Shown here in pieces: positions 8,762 through 16,787 of a DNA stretch of 35,399 nt (its first letter is position 1; each line of letters opens with the position of its first letter). The stretch is from NCBI GenBank assembly GCA_937974845.1, contig CALJVC010000120.1, positions 1-35,399 on the forward strand, written 5' to 3'. This stretch comes from an uncultured Pseudogracilibacillus sp. (GTDB taxonomy: Bacteria; Bacillota; Bacilli; Bacillales; Amphibacillaceae). Under the pieces are notes generated by a model. The model did no database searches, was not told the DNA's origin, and saw only the letters and a program-made list of their open reading frames with translations. Made by a program: the position numbers and the translations under genes.

Positions 8762-10024
8762 TTACGCCTCCATCATTATTAATTGTGGATCATGTAATAA
8801 ACGTTTAATTTGGTTTAGTGCTAGCTGAGCTGTCGCTCCATCGACGATTCGATGGTCGAAGCTGAGGGATAAAGCTAACACCGGTGCTACGACAACTTCA
8901 CCATTACGTACTACTGGCTTCTCAGCGATGCGACCGATGCCTAAAATGACCGCTTCCGGATAGTTAAGCACCGGAGTAAACCACTGTCCACCAGCCGATC
9001 CAATATTCGTAATAGTATTCGAAGCACCTTTCATCTCCTCTGCTGTTAGTTTACCATTACGTGCCTTATCTGCCAACTCATTTATCTTGGCAGAAATTTC
9101 AAAAATCGACATACGATCGGCATTTTTCACTACAGGAACGAGTAAACCTTGTTCAGTATCCGCTGCAATTCCGATGTTGTAATAGTGTTTATATACAATT
9201 TCTTCTGTCTCATCGTCAACCGCTGCATTTAATATTGGGTATTTTTTCGAGGCAGAAATTAAGGCCTTCACGACGTACGGTAAGTAAGTTAGCTTAATAC
9301 CTTGTTCCGCAGCAATCTCTTTAAAACGATTGCGATGTTGAACAAGCTCCGTCACATCGACTTCATCCATTAACGTAACGTGGGGAGCCTGAGTCTTCGA
9401 TCTAACCATTGCTTCGGCAATGACTTTTCGAATACCACGTAACTTCTCACGAGTTTCAGGGTATGCCTCAACTTCTAACGAAGAAGTAGAAACCTCACCT
9501 TCCGGAGTCGACGCTACAACCTTCTCTTCAACGACATCGCCGGCTAGGAAGCGGTCGATATCCTCCCGTAAAATACGGCCATTCTTTCCAGTTCCATTCA
9601 CTTCACGGATGTTTACACCCTGTTCTCGAGCATATTTACGAACCGAAGGCATAGCTATAACGAGCCTTTCGTCTGATTGTTTTTGAGAAGAAGCCATTTC
9701 TTCCCTTTCTTCCGTCTGATCCGCTTCAGGAACAACATCCTCGGTTTCCTCTCCTTGGGGTTCCGCTTCGTGATCGCCTTCATACCCTTCTGCTGCGATA
9801 CTTATTAACGGGTCACCGACGATGGCGATATCTCCTTCCGCTACATGAATTTCTAAAACTTCCCCCTCTACTGGAGAAGGAATTTCTACAACCGCTTTAT
9901 CGTTTTGAACCTCACATAAAGGGTCATCTTCCTTAATTGTATCTCCAACGTTTACGAACCATTTTAATATTTCACCTTCATGGATACCCTCACCGATATC
10001 CGGCAGTTTAAAAACGTATGCCAA
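8762..10024 (-). CDS. pdhC: Dihydrolipoyllysine acetyltransferase (E2) of pyruvate dehydrogenase
   Basis: A 420-residue E2 core protein with three parts. The N-terminal lipoyl domain carries lysine K43 in the NDKAVVEIPS motif. An acidic linker leads to a peripheral-subunit-binding domain at about 125-160 (PSVRKYAREQG, NGRILREDI). The C-terminal catalytic domain ends in SFDHRIVDG, with H391 and D395 as active-site residues. It starts with TTG at 10024, preceded by GAGGAGTGAGGGACG. There is one lipoyl domain, as in other Bacillus E2p proteins. Confidence 0.97.
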   Translation of the reverse strand: MAYVFKLPDIGEGIHEGEILKWFVNVGDTIKEDDPLCEVQNDKAVVEIPSPVEGEVLEIHVAEGDIAIVGDPLISIAAEGYEGDHEAEPQGEETEDVVPEADQTEEREEMASSQKQSDERLVIAMPSVRKYAREQGVNIREVNGTGKNGRILREDIDRFLAGDVVEEKVVASTPEGEVSTSSLEVEAYPETREKLRGIRKVIAEAMVRSKTQAPHVTLMDEVDVTELVQHRNRFKEIAAEQGIKLTYLPYVVKALISASKKYPILNAAVDDETEEIVYKHYYNIGIAADTEQGLLVPVVKNADRMSIFEISAKINELADKARNGKLTAEEMKGASNTITNIGSAGGQWFTPVLNYPEAVILGIGRIAEKPVVRNGEVVVAPVLALSLSFDHRIVDGATAQLALNQIKRLLHDPQLIMMEA

Positions 10025-10042
10025 CGTCCCTCACTCCTCTCA

Positions 10043-11023
10043 TTAAAAATGAATAACTTCCTCCACTTTTTCCATAATATCTTGATGATCTGGAATCCAT
10101 TCGTCTTCTACTTCAGCAAATGGATACACCGTATCTGGAGCTGTAACGCGTAAAACCGGCGCTTCAAGATGTAAAATAGCTCTCTCTTGAATTTCTGCTA
10201 CGACATTTGCTGCGACACCTGCCTGACGCTGAGCCTCTTGTACCACGACAGCGCGGTTTGTTTTTTGAACCGATTGAATAATTGTATCGATATCTAAAGG
10301 AGAAACCGTCCGTAAATCGATTACCTCGGCAGAAATGTTTTTCTTCTCTAGCTCTTCCGCAGCCTTTAAACTACTATGGACCATCGCTCCATAGGCAATT
10401 ATGGTAACGTCACTACCTTCCCTTTTTACATCTGCTTTTCCGATTTCAATTGTATAAGCATCTGTAGGTACTTCTTGACGGAAAGAGCGATAAAGTTTCA
10501 TATGTTCTAAAAAGATGACCGGATCATTGTCACGAATAGCAGCAATGAGCAAACCTTTCGCATCGTAGGGGGTGGAAGGAATAACGACCTTTACTCCTGG
10601 CGTTTGCGCCATTAAACCCTCTAGTGAATCCGCGTGCATCTCCGGCGTCTGTACCCCGCCACCAAAGGGAGAGCGAACAGTAATAGGTGCGGCATTTTGT
10701 CCGCCACTTCTATAGCGCATTCGGGACATTTGACCACTAATAGAATCCATTACTTCAAATAAGAAACCAAAGAACTGAATCTCTGGAACTGGACGAAAGC
10801 CTTGTAATGCTAAACCGATGGATAAGCCCCCGATAGCGGACTCAGCTAATGGTGTGTCGAATACCCGTTCTTCACCAAACTCCTTTTGTAAACCGTCAGT
10901 CGCTCGGAATACACCACCGTTTTTACCTACGTCTTCACCGAAAATAAGCACATTTTCATCGCGGGCTAACTCTAACCGCATCGCATCGGTGATTGCTTCA
11001 ATCATCGTCATTTGTTTTCCCAT
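10043..11023 (-). CDS. pdhB: Pyruvate dehydrogenase E1 component, beta subunit
   Basis: A 326-residue transketolase-like beta subunit that pairs with PdhA. The N-terminus is typical (IEAITDAMRLELARDENVLIFGEDVGKNGGVFRAT), here given as short segments: IEAITDAM, FGEDVGKNGG, FRATDGL. FDTPLAESAI, RYRSGGQ and the C-terminal VVVQEAQ are also family motifs. The gene starts one base after the pdhA stop, with its AAGGAG site inside the pdhA coding end, implying tight co-translation of the E1 subunits. Confidence 0.98.
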   Translation of the reverse strand: MGKQMTMIEAITDAMRLELARDENVLIFGEDVGKNGGVFRATDGLQKEFGEERVFDTPLAESAIGGLSIGLALQGFRPVPEIQFFGFLFEVMDSISGQMSRMRYRSGGQNAAPITVRSPFGGGVQTPEMHADSLEGLMAQTPGVKVVIPSTPYDAKGLLIAAIRDNDPVIFLEHMKLYRSFRQEVPTDAYTIEIGKADVKREGSDVTIIAYGAMVHSSLKAAEELEKKNISAEVIDLRTVSPLDIDTIIQSVQKTNRAVVVQEAQRQAGVAANVVAEIQERAILHLEAPVLRVTAPDTVYPFAEVEDEWIPDHQDIMEKVEEVIHF

Positions 11024-11024
11024 T

Positions 11025-12107
11025 TTAGTTCGACTCCTTTCTTCGGTACTCTTCTAACTGCTCTTGTAAATTCACCGGTAACTCTTCAAACATAAACTCA
11101 ATTAATTGTGATACTTTTTGTTTCGGGAATTGATCAGCTTTTTTAATTGCTTCACGGATATCTTCCTTCGCCGTTTCAATTACAGCTTCTTCTTCTTCAG
11201 GTGTCCAAATACCTTTTTCTGTTAAATATTTGCGGAAACGGATGAGTGGATCACGCTTTTCCCATTCGTTATCCAAATCTTCGGTACGGTAACGACGTGG
11301 GTCATCTCCTGCCATCGTGTGTGGACCATAACGATAAGTAATCGTTTCAATTAACATTGGTCCCTTTCCTTTTAAAGCTCGCTTCCGAGCATGTGCCGTT
11401 ACAGCATAAACAGCTAGGGGATCCATACCGTCTACTTGGATTCCTTCAATTCCAGCAGCGACCGCTTTTTGAGCTAAGGTCTTCGCTTTCGTTTGCATTT
11501 CCCTTGGTACCGAAATAGCAAATCCGTTATTTTGTACAAAGAATATAGCCGGAACATTGTACACTCCCGCAAAGTTAATACCTTCGTAGAAGTCCCCTTC
11601 GGAAGTTCCACCGTCTCCGGTATAGGTAACGGCAACAGAATCTTTACCGCGTAACTTCATCCCTAAAGCAACACCTACTGCCTGAATATATTGAGCTCCA
11701 ATTATAATTTGTGGATGTAAACTGTTTACGCCCTCAGGCATAACGTTTCCATGATAATGACCTCGTGAGAATAAGAAAGCTTTATATAAGGGAAGACCAT
11801 GCCATATCATTTGCGGAACATCACGGTAACCAGGTAAGAGAAAGTCCTCTTTTTCTAAAGCAAAATGACTCGCTATTTGTGAAGCTTCCTGGCCAGCTGT
11901 CGGAGCATAGAAACCGAGACGGCCCTGACGATTTAGCGCAATTGAACGCTGATCTAATACGCGCGTATATACCATACGGCGCATTAATTCCTTTAGTTGA
12001 TCGTCTGATAGATCTGGAACGTATTTTTCATTAACTATTTCTCCATCTTCATTCAACACTTGAAACATTTTAAACTTCTTCTCCACATCTTTTAACACAT
12101 GTTTCAA
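11025..12107 (-). CDS. pdhA: Pyruvate dehydrogenase E1 component, alpha subunit
   Basis: The thiamine diphosphate-dependent E1 alpha subunit, first gene of pdhABCD. The cofactor motif begins GDGGTSEGDFYEG and ends in NN (VQNNGFAI). RRMVYTRVLDQR and GFYAPTAGQEAS are hallmark segments. I chose the TTG at 12107 because AAAGGGAG lies about ten bases before it, giving 360 residues that begin MKHVLKDVEKKF. A GTG at 12116 is a second choice. An in-frame start further upstream (12155) has no ribosome binding site. The Bacillus homologue is about ten residues longer at the N-terminus. Confidence 0.97.
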   Translation of the reverse strand: MKHVLKDVEKKFKMFQVLNEDGEIVNEKYVPDLSDDQLKELMRRMVYTRVLDQRSIALNRQGRLGFYAPTAGQEASQIASHFALEKEDFLLPGYRDVPQMIWHGLPLYKAFLFSRGHYHGNVMPEGVNSLHPQIIIGAQYIQAVGVALGMKLRGKDSVAVTYTGDGGTSEGDFYEGINFAGVYNVPAIFFVQNNGFAISVPREMQTKAKTLAQKAVAAGIEGIQVDGMDPLAVYAVTAHARKRALKGKGPMLIETITYRYGPHTMAGDDPRRYRTEDLDNEWEKRDPLIRFRKYLTEKGIWTPEEEEAVIETAKEDIREAIKKADQFPKQKVSQLIEFMFEELPVNLQEQLEEYRRKESN

Positions 12108-12180
12108 CTTTTTCACTCTCCCTTTCTTTTTATATAAAAAGCCAGCGCCTAACAATCTGTTATATATTCTAAGATAAATC

Positions 12181-12220
12181 TAATGGTACAATACAACTTA
12201 TTCTTAGTGTATACCATTAC
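12181..12220. repeat. Inverted TAATGGTA repeat around the pdhA transcription start
   Basis: TAATGGTA at 12181-12188 faces its exact reverse complement TACCATTA at 12213-12220. The right arm lies in the spacer of the candidate pdhA promoter, touching the -10, and the left arm lies downstream of the predicted start site. The arms are about three helical turns apart, as in a repressor operator. No regulator is identified. Confidence 0.4.
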
Positions 12221-12235
12221 ACCTCATTAGGTCAA
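12208..12235 (-). promoter_or_regulatory. Candidate sigma-A promoter of pdhABCD
   Basis: On the minus strand TTGACC (12230-12235), 16 bases, then TATACA (12208-12213), preceded by a TGG extended -10. It would give a leader of roughly 90 bases before the pdhA start. Confidence 0.55.
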
Positions 12236-12290
12236 TATTTTTAAACGTTTTTATATCCGTTTTTACACAAAAATATACTTTTATATTAAT

Positions 12291-12353
12291 CTGTATTAGT
12301 TTTAAATAACTCTGTATTAGTACAGAAAATAATTTAGGAGCTGTACTAATACA
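12291..12353. repeat. Three TGTATTAGT-type operator-like elements upstream of pdhA
   Basis: The 12-mer TGTATTAGTACA occurs at 12313-12324 and again in exact reverse complement (TGTACTAATACA) at 12342-12353. A partial copy CTGTATTAGT sits at 12291-12300. Copies two and three are palindromes of the form CTGTA-N4-TACA. Copies one and two are 21 bases apart, two helical turns. They lie just upstream of the pdhA promoter. The pattern resembles operators of GntR-family (YtrA type) repressors, but this is inference. Confidence 0.6.
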
Positions 12354-12379
12354 CTTTTAGAAAAAAGATACTCTATATT

Positions 12380-12420
12380 TGTGGATAAGAAAAACGACTG
12401 TGCCTATCTATTGTGGATAA
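12380..12420. promoter_or_regulatory. Pair of consensus DnaA boxes
   Basis: TGTGGATAA, the exact complement of the consensus DnaA box TTATCCACA, occurs at 12380-12388 and 12412-12420 in the same orientation, 32 bases apart. The second lies in the loop of the ykyA terminator. Two exact boxes this close are unlikely by chance in ordinary sequence, but DnaA binding is not shown. Confidence 0.5.
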
Positions 12421-12435
12421 ACACAATCGTTTTTA
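12389..12435 (-). terminator. Intrinsic terminator after ykyA
   Basis: On the minus strand ACGATTGTG pairs with CACAGTCGT (one G-U pair) and is followed by five T. It separates ykyA from pdhA. Confidence 0.75.
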
Positions 12436-12448
12436 TGTAAAATATACT

Positions 12449-13081
12449 TCATGAATCGACAAGCTCTTTTTTTGTATAGTTATATTCCTTAGTCAATTTA
12501 TTAAACCGTTCGTTCTGCTTTATTAAATCGTTGTACAGGCGGTTCACTTGATCAATTGTTGTCTGTAAACGTTCACCTTCTACTCCTTTTGCTAGTTGTT
12601 CATACAATGACTCGGTTTCTTGTAGCGACTCGAGATACGTAGTATAAATTTTTTCGTAGGCTTCATAGCGGGCCTGCATCGTATCATATAAAGATTGATA
12701 CTGCTTTCGTTTTTCCTTTGAACTAAGCTTTGGAAGTAGTTTTTCTATTTTTTTAAATTCTTCTCGAGAAGCTTCTATAACCTCTCTTTCCTTTTGTAAC
12801 AATTCATGCCTCTTGTGTACACCCTGAATCGCCTGCTCTACAAGATGAATTAATTTCTCTTCGGCTCGATGGGGTAAACTAATAATATCCTCATATAACT
12901 CCACATCCTCCTCCTCTAAAACAAGAATCTCCTCCTGATACTTTAAAAAGTCCTCCTCCGCTTGAAACGTCCGATGAAGCTGCTTCTTTAGCTTCATTTC
13001 TACCCTATCGTCACTACAAGCAGACAAACATAAACAAAGAATGGAAAAAAATAAAAGGAGAAAATTTCGAATCTTCCTCAC
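12449..13081 (-). CDS. ykyA: YkyA-family lipoprotein
   Basis: A 210-residue exported lipoprotein. A short positively charged start and hydrophobic stretch lead to the lipobox LSAC, with the lipidated cysteine at residue 22. The rest is almost entirely charged helix (long K/E-rich heptad-like segments at about 30-205), typical of the YkyA family of putative cell-wall-binding lipoproteins of unknown function. The GTG start at 13081 has only a weak upstream AGGG site. It sits directly upstream of pdhA as in B. subtilis but is separated from it by a terminator, so it is not part of the pdh operon. It is transcribed divergently from def. Confidence 0.85.
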   Translation of the reverse strand: MRKIRNFLLLFFSILCLCLSACSDDRVEMKLKKQLHRTFQAEEDFLKYQEEILVLEEEDVELYEDIISLPHRAEEKLIHLVEQAIQGVHKRHELLQKEREVIEASREEFKKIEKLLPKLSSKEKRKQYQSLYDTMQARYEAYEKIYTTYLESLQETESLYEQLAKGVEGERLQTTIDQVNRLYNDLIKQNERFNKLTKEYNYTKKELVDS

Positions 13082-13199
13082 CGCCTTTTTTCCCTACAAA
13101 GTCTTTGCATATTATATGAACGAATTTCCTAGAGTATGATAGTATAGTAAGTAGATAATAAGACGAGAAATTTAAATATAGATAGGAGTTCGGAAGTTT

Positions 13200-13748
13200 A
13201 TGTTGTTAATGAAAGATATCGTTCGCGATGGTCATCCGGCCTTGCGGAAAAAGTCAGAAGCCGTTCGTTTTCCGCTAACAGACGAAGAGAAGAACATATT
13301 ACAAAAAATGAGCGAGTATTTGAAAAATAGTCAGGATGAGGAGATCGCCCAAAAATATAACTTACGGGGTGGTGTTGGACTAGCAGCCCCACAATTGGGG
13401 ATTAATAAACAGATGATAGCCCTTTACTTTGAATATGACGGTACACTCTACGACTACCAGCTCGTCAACCCTAAAATTATTAGCCATTCCGTTCAACAGG
13501 CTTATTTAGTTTCTGGCGAGGGTTGCTTATCGGTGGATGAGGATATTGAAGGCTATGTCGTCCGTCATTATCGGGTACGTGTGAGAGCTTACGATCCTGA
13601 TGGAAAAGAAGTGAACCTACGTTTGAAAGGTTATCCAGCTATCGTAATCCAGCATGAAATTGACCACTTAAACGGGATTATGTTTTACGATCATATCGAC
13701 AAAAACAATCCATTTACGGCACCGGCCGATGCGATCGCCCTAGAGTAG
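13200..13748 (+). CDS. def: Peptide deformylase
   Basis: A 182-residue type 2 (Gram-positive) peptide deformylase, which removes the formyl group from nascent proteins. All three active-site motifs are present: GVGLAAPQ at 58-65, EGCLS at 107-111 with metal ligand C109, and QHEIDH at 151-156 with ligands H152 and H156 and catalytic E153. The insertion between motifs 1 and 2 is characteristic of type 2 enzymes. The start MLLMKDIVRDGHPALR aligns with the B. subtilis DefB start; the second ATG at 13209 is an alternative. AGGAG lies upstream. Confidence 0.97.
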   Translation: MLLMKDIVRDGHPALRKKSEAVRFPLTDEEKNILQKMSEYLKNSQDEEIAQKYNLRGGVGLAAPQLGINKQMIALYFEYDGTLYDYQLVNPKIISHSVQQAYLVSGEGCLSVDEDIEGYVVRHYRVRVRAYDPDGKEVNLRLKGYPAIVIQHEIDHLNGIMFYDHIDKNNPFTAPADAIALE

Positions 13749-13761
13749 GCCGGTTTTCTTT
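13721..13761 (+). terminator. Terminator overlapping the end of def
   Basis: ACCGGCC (13721-13727) pairs with GGCCGGT (13748-13754), followed by TTTCTTTT. The left arm and loop lie within the last def codons. Confidence 0.65.
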
Positions 13762-13825
13762 TCGTTAAAACCCTTAAATTTAGAAAACTGTCGAAAGAAT
13801 TTTTTATAAAAAGGGTGTTATTCAT

Positions 13826-13854
13826 TTCATAAATTGGGAAATCATATTATAATG
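13826..13854 (+). promoter_or_regulatory. Candidate promoter of the rpoY-rnjA leader
   Basis: A perfect TATAAT lies near 13849-13854, with TTCATA about 16 bases upstream as a weak -35. It precedes the terminator-like hairpin and the rpoY-rnjA genes. Confidence 0.45.
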
Positions 13855-13890
13855 ATAAGTGATTGAAATAGATCGGCATTTCATAACGAT

Positions 13891-13955
13891 GCTTTTCTTT
13901 AAGCTGAAAGGACTTAATTGAACGATTATTTCAAGCGAAGAAAAGCTTTTTTCTT
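13891..13955 (+). terminator. Terminator-like hairpin in the rpoY-rnjA leader
   Basis: GCTTTTCTT (13891-13899) pairs with AAGAAAAGC (13938-13946), extended inward by GCTGAAA with TTTCA-GC, and is followed directly by TTTTTTCTT. It lies about 120 bases before rpoY and after a candidate promoter. It could be an attenuator for rpoY-rnjA or the 3' end of a small RNA of roughly 90 bases. Confidence 0.65.
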
Positions 13956-14073
13956 ATGCTATTTAACTTGTGTGAAACGACTTCAGTAAAAGACATTGAG
14001 AGGAACGGACGGAATAGTTAGTGTGAAGGAAAAAGTAACGGAAGCAAAAGTACTGAATATTAGGAGAGATAAA

Positions 14074-14280
14074 ATGATTTACAAGGTATTATATCAAGAA
14101 AGCTTTGATACTCCTTCACGTGAAAGAACGAAAACCCTTTACGTTGAAGCGGAATCAGAACGAGAGGTGCGTAAAAAGCTTGCACCACGAAACTTAAATA
14201 TCGAATATATCCAATTATTAAGTGAAGCCCATTTAGCGTATGAACAAAAATCAGAAGACTTTAAAATTGAGAGCGTGTAA
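14074..14280 (+). CDS. rpoY: RNA polymerase epsilon subunit
   Basis: A 68-residue protein of the RpoY (YkzG) family, the small auxiliary epsilon subunit of Firmicute RNA polymerase. The start MIYKVLYQE, the central SEREVRKKL and the end YEQKSEDFKIESV match the family, and the B. subtilis protein is 69 residues. I chose the ATG at 14074, with AGGAGA eight bases upstream; the longer in-frame extension has no homology. The rnjA ATG follows one base after the stop, so the two are translationally coupled. Confidence 0.93.
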   Translation: MIYKVLYQESFDTPSRERTKTLYVEAESEREVRKKLAPRNLNIEYIQLLSEAHLAYEQKSEDFKIESV

Positions 14281-14281
14281 A

Positions 14282-15949
14282 ATGAAATTTGTAAAAAATG
14301 ATCAAACAGCAGTTTTTGCACTAGGTGGGCTCGATGAAATCGGAAAAAATATGTACTGTGTACAATTCCAGGATGAAATAATCATTATTGATGCCGGTAT
14401 TAAATTCCCGGAAGACGAATTATTAGGAATCGATTATGTCATTCCTGACTTTACGTACTTAGTGCAAAATAAGGATAAAGTAAAAGGACTTATCATCACC
14501 CATGGTCACGAAGACCATATCGGTGGTATTCCTTATTTGTTACGTGAGTTAAATGTGCCAATATACGCTGGCAAGCTTGCAATTGGATTAATTAGAAACA
14601 AACTTGAAGAACACAACTTATTACGAAGCGCAAAATTACACACAATCACTGAAGATACAGTGATTAAATTCCGTAAAACTTCCGTAAGCTTTTTCCACGT
14701 CACACATAGTATTCCTGATTCTTTCGGTGTCGTTGTTAAAACACCTCCAGGCAATATCGTCCAAACTGGTGACTTTAAATTTGACTTCACACCTGTCGGA
14801 GAACATGCTAACTTAGCCAAGATGGCTAAAATCGGTAGCGAAGGTGTACTCTGTCTACTATCCGACAGTACCAATAGTGAAGTTCCAGGCTTTACCATGT
14901 CGGAACAAGTAGTAAAAGAAAATATTAACGATATTTTCAGTCGTGTAAATGAACGTCTTATCTTTGCTACCTTCGCATCGAACATCTACCGTTTACAACA
15001 AGTGGTCGATGCTGCAGTGAAATACAACCGGAAAATCGCCGTCGTCGGTCGTAGCATGGAGGCAGCGATTGATATTGGCCGAGAGCTCGGTTATATCGTG
15101 GCTCCGAAAAATACCTTTATCGAAGTTCACCAAATCAACCGCCTACCAGCCAATGAAGTGACTATTTTATGTACTGGATCTCAAGGGGAGCCGATGTCTG
15201 CCCTCGCCCGGATGGCAAATGGAACCCATCGCCAAATTCAAATTACACCTGGCGATACAGTCGTCTTTTCTTCCTCGCCTATTCCAGGCAATAACGTAAG
15301 CGTAAGTAGAATCATTAACTTACTCATGCGTGCAGGAGCAGATGTCATCCATGGACCTCTTAGCAATATCCATACTTCAGGGCACGGTAGTCAAGAAGAA
15401 CAAAAATTAATGATTCATTTGATGCGACCAAAATACTTCGTTCCAGTTCATGGAGAATATCGCATGTTAAAAGAGCATACGAAGCTCGCTATGGACTGTG
15501 GAATCGATGAGAAAAATACTTTCGTCCTTGACAATGGCGATGTATTGGCCCTTGGGAAAAACCATGCTAGCGTAGCTGGAAGGGTTCCTTCTGGTTCAGT
15601 CTATGTCGATGGTAGCGGTATTGGCGATATTGGAAACATTGTCCTACGAGACCGACGAATATTATCTGAAGAAGGTCTCGTCATCGTCGTCGTTAGCATT
15701 GATATGGATAATTTCAAAATTGCATCGGGTCCTGACATTATTTCTCGAGGCTTCGTATACATGCGTGAATCTGAAGATCTCATTAATGAAGCCGAAAAAA
15801 TGGTTGCAAAACTTCTTAATAAAATGATGGAACGCCGTACAACCAAGTGGGCGGAAATTAAAAACGAAATTATCGATACAATCGCGCCCCTTTTCTATGA
15901 AAAGACAAAGAGAAGACCGATGATTTTGCCGATCATCATGGAAGTATAA
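14282..15949 (+). CDS. rnjA: Ribonuclease J1
   Basis: A 555-residue beta-CASP metallo-beta-lactamase nuclease with 5'-3' exonuclease and endonuclease activity, central to mRNA decay and rRNA maturation in Firmicutes. The metal site THGHEDHIGG gives H74, H76, D78 and H79. Further motifs are SDSTNSE and the C-terminal HGEYRML and DRRILSEEGLV. The length is identical to B. subtilis RNase J1. The start is set by homology (MKFVKNDQTAVFALGG) and by coupling to rpoY. A strong bidirectional terminator follows. Confidence 0.98.
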   Translation: MKFVKNDQTAVFALGGLDEIGKNMYCVQFQDEIIIIDAGIKFPEDELLGIDYVIPDFTYLVQNKDKVKGLIITHGHEDHIGGIPYLLRELNVPIYAGKLAIGLIRNKLEEHNLLRSAKLHTITEDTVIKFRKTSVSFFHVTHSIPDSFGVVVKTPPGNIVQTGDFKFDFTPVGEHANLAKMAKIGSEGVLCLLSDSTNSEVPGFTMSEQVVKENINDIFSRVNERLIFATFASNIYRLQQVVDAAVKYNRKIAVVGRSMEAAIDIGRELGYIVAPKNTFIEVHQINRLPANEVTILCTGSQGEPMSALARMANGTHRQIQITPGDTVVFSSSPIPGNNVSVSRIINLLMRAGADVIHGPLSNIHTSGHGSQEEQKLMIHLMRPKYFVPVHGEYRMLKEHTKLAMDCGIDEKNTFVLDNGDVLALGKNHASVAGRVPSGSVYVDGSGIGDIGNIVLRDRRILSEEGLVIVVVSIDMDNFKIASGPDIISRGFVYMRESEDLINEAEKMVAKLLNKMMERRTTKWAEIKNEIIDTIAPLFYEKTKRRPMILPIIMEV

Positions 15950-16001
15950 CGACTTGTCGTTTCACACTCGACTTAATGACAATGAAAAAAGCTATATATA
16001 T

Positions 16002-16040
16002 AAAAAGATGGACTAAGGTTTTCACTTAGTCCATCTTTTT
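16002..16040. terminator. Bidirectional terminator between rnjA and ktrC
   Basis: AAAAAGATGGACTAAG pairs perfectly with CTTAGTCCATCTTTTT, giving T tracts in both directions. It lies between the convergent rnjA and ktrC genes. Confidence 0.92.
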
Positions 16041-16086
16041 TATTTAAAACAAGAAATTGCCGCCACCCATGTGTAACCAAAACCGG

Positions 16087-16749
16087 TCAATCGATGATTA
16101 AATCCTTTTCTAAACGATTAATATCTTTGTCAGCACCGATAATTACTAAAATATCCCCGGCTTTAATATCCAATTCCGGATCAGGGGAAATAATCATATC
16201 GTTCTTTCTTCGAATGGCCACAATGTTACAACCATATTTCGCACGAATGTTTAATTCAATTAAGTTTTTTCCAATCATACGCCGACCCGATTTTACTTCA
16301 ACCATACTATGTTCTTCCGACAATTCTAAATAATCGACGATATTGTTAGAAATCAAACTATGGGCAAGTCGTCTCCCCATATCCCGCTCTGGATGAACAA
16401 CGAGGTCGGCACCGATCTTATTCAAAATCTTTTCGTGGTAATCATTCTGCGCCTTTACTGTAATTTGTTTAATTCCTAATTCCGATAAAATAACTGTCGT
16501 TAATATGCTAGCCTGGATATTGTCCCCGATTGCCACAATCACATGATCAATATTTTTAATCCCTACAGCAATGAGGGCTTGTTCATCGGTCGCATCTGCA
16601 ATGACAGCGTGGGATGCGATATTTTTATATTCGTTAATCCGTTGCTCGTCAAGGTCAATCGCTAGTACGCGCATCCCTTCACGACTCAACTCTTCACAAA
16701 TACTTCCACCAAATCTTCCTAAGCCGATTACTGCAAACTCTCGTCTCAT
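16087..16749 (-). CDS. ktrC: KtrC-type potassium channel gating subunit (RCK)
   Basis: A 220-residue cytosolic ring-forming subunit that gates a KtrB/KtrD-type membrane channel. The RCK_N nucleotide-binding domain begins RREFAVIGLGRFGG (GxGxxG at residues 9-14), with an acidic D at the end of the second strand (AIDLDEQ). The RCK_C domain (about 140-220) contains LIELNIRAKYGCNIVAIRR, the segment that binds c-di-AMP in characterised KtrA/KtrC proteins. The position next to rnjA matches ktrC of B. subtilis. It follows the DarB-like gene by 38 bases on the same strand. The ATG has AGGAGAGGG. Confidence 0.92.
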   Translation of the reverse strand: MRREFAVIGLGRFGGSICEELSREGMRVLAIDLDEQRINEYKNIASHAVIADATDEQALIAVGIKNIDHVIVAIGDNIQASILTTVILSELGIKQITVKAQNDYHEKILNKIGADLVVHPERDMGRRLAHSLISNNIVDYLELSEEHSMVEVKSGRRMIGKNLIELNIRAKYGCNIVAIRRKNDMIISPDPELDIKAGDILVIIGADKDINRLEKDLIID

Positions 16750-16787
16750 CTTCCCTCTCCTATACGTCCGTTACAAAAGCTCTTTAG

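Noticed and set aside
14533..14985. Minus-strand 150-codon frame inside rnjA
   Set aside because: Antisense shadow of a highly conserved gene without its own ribosome site.
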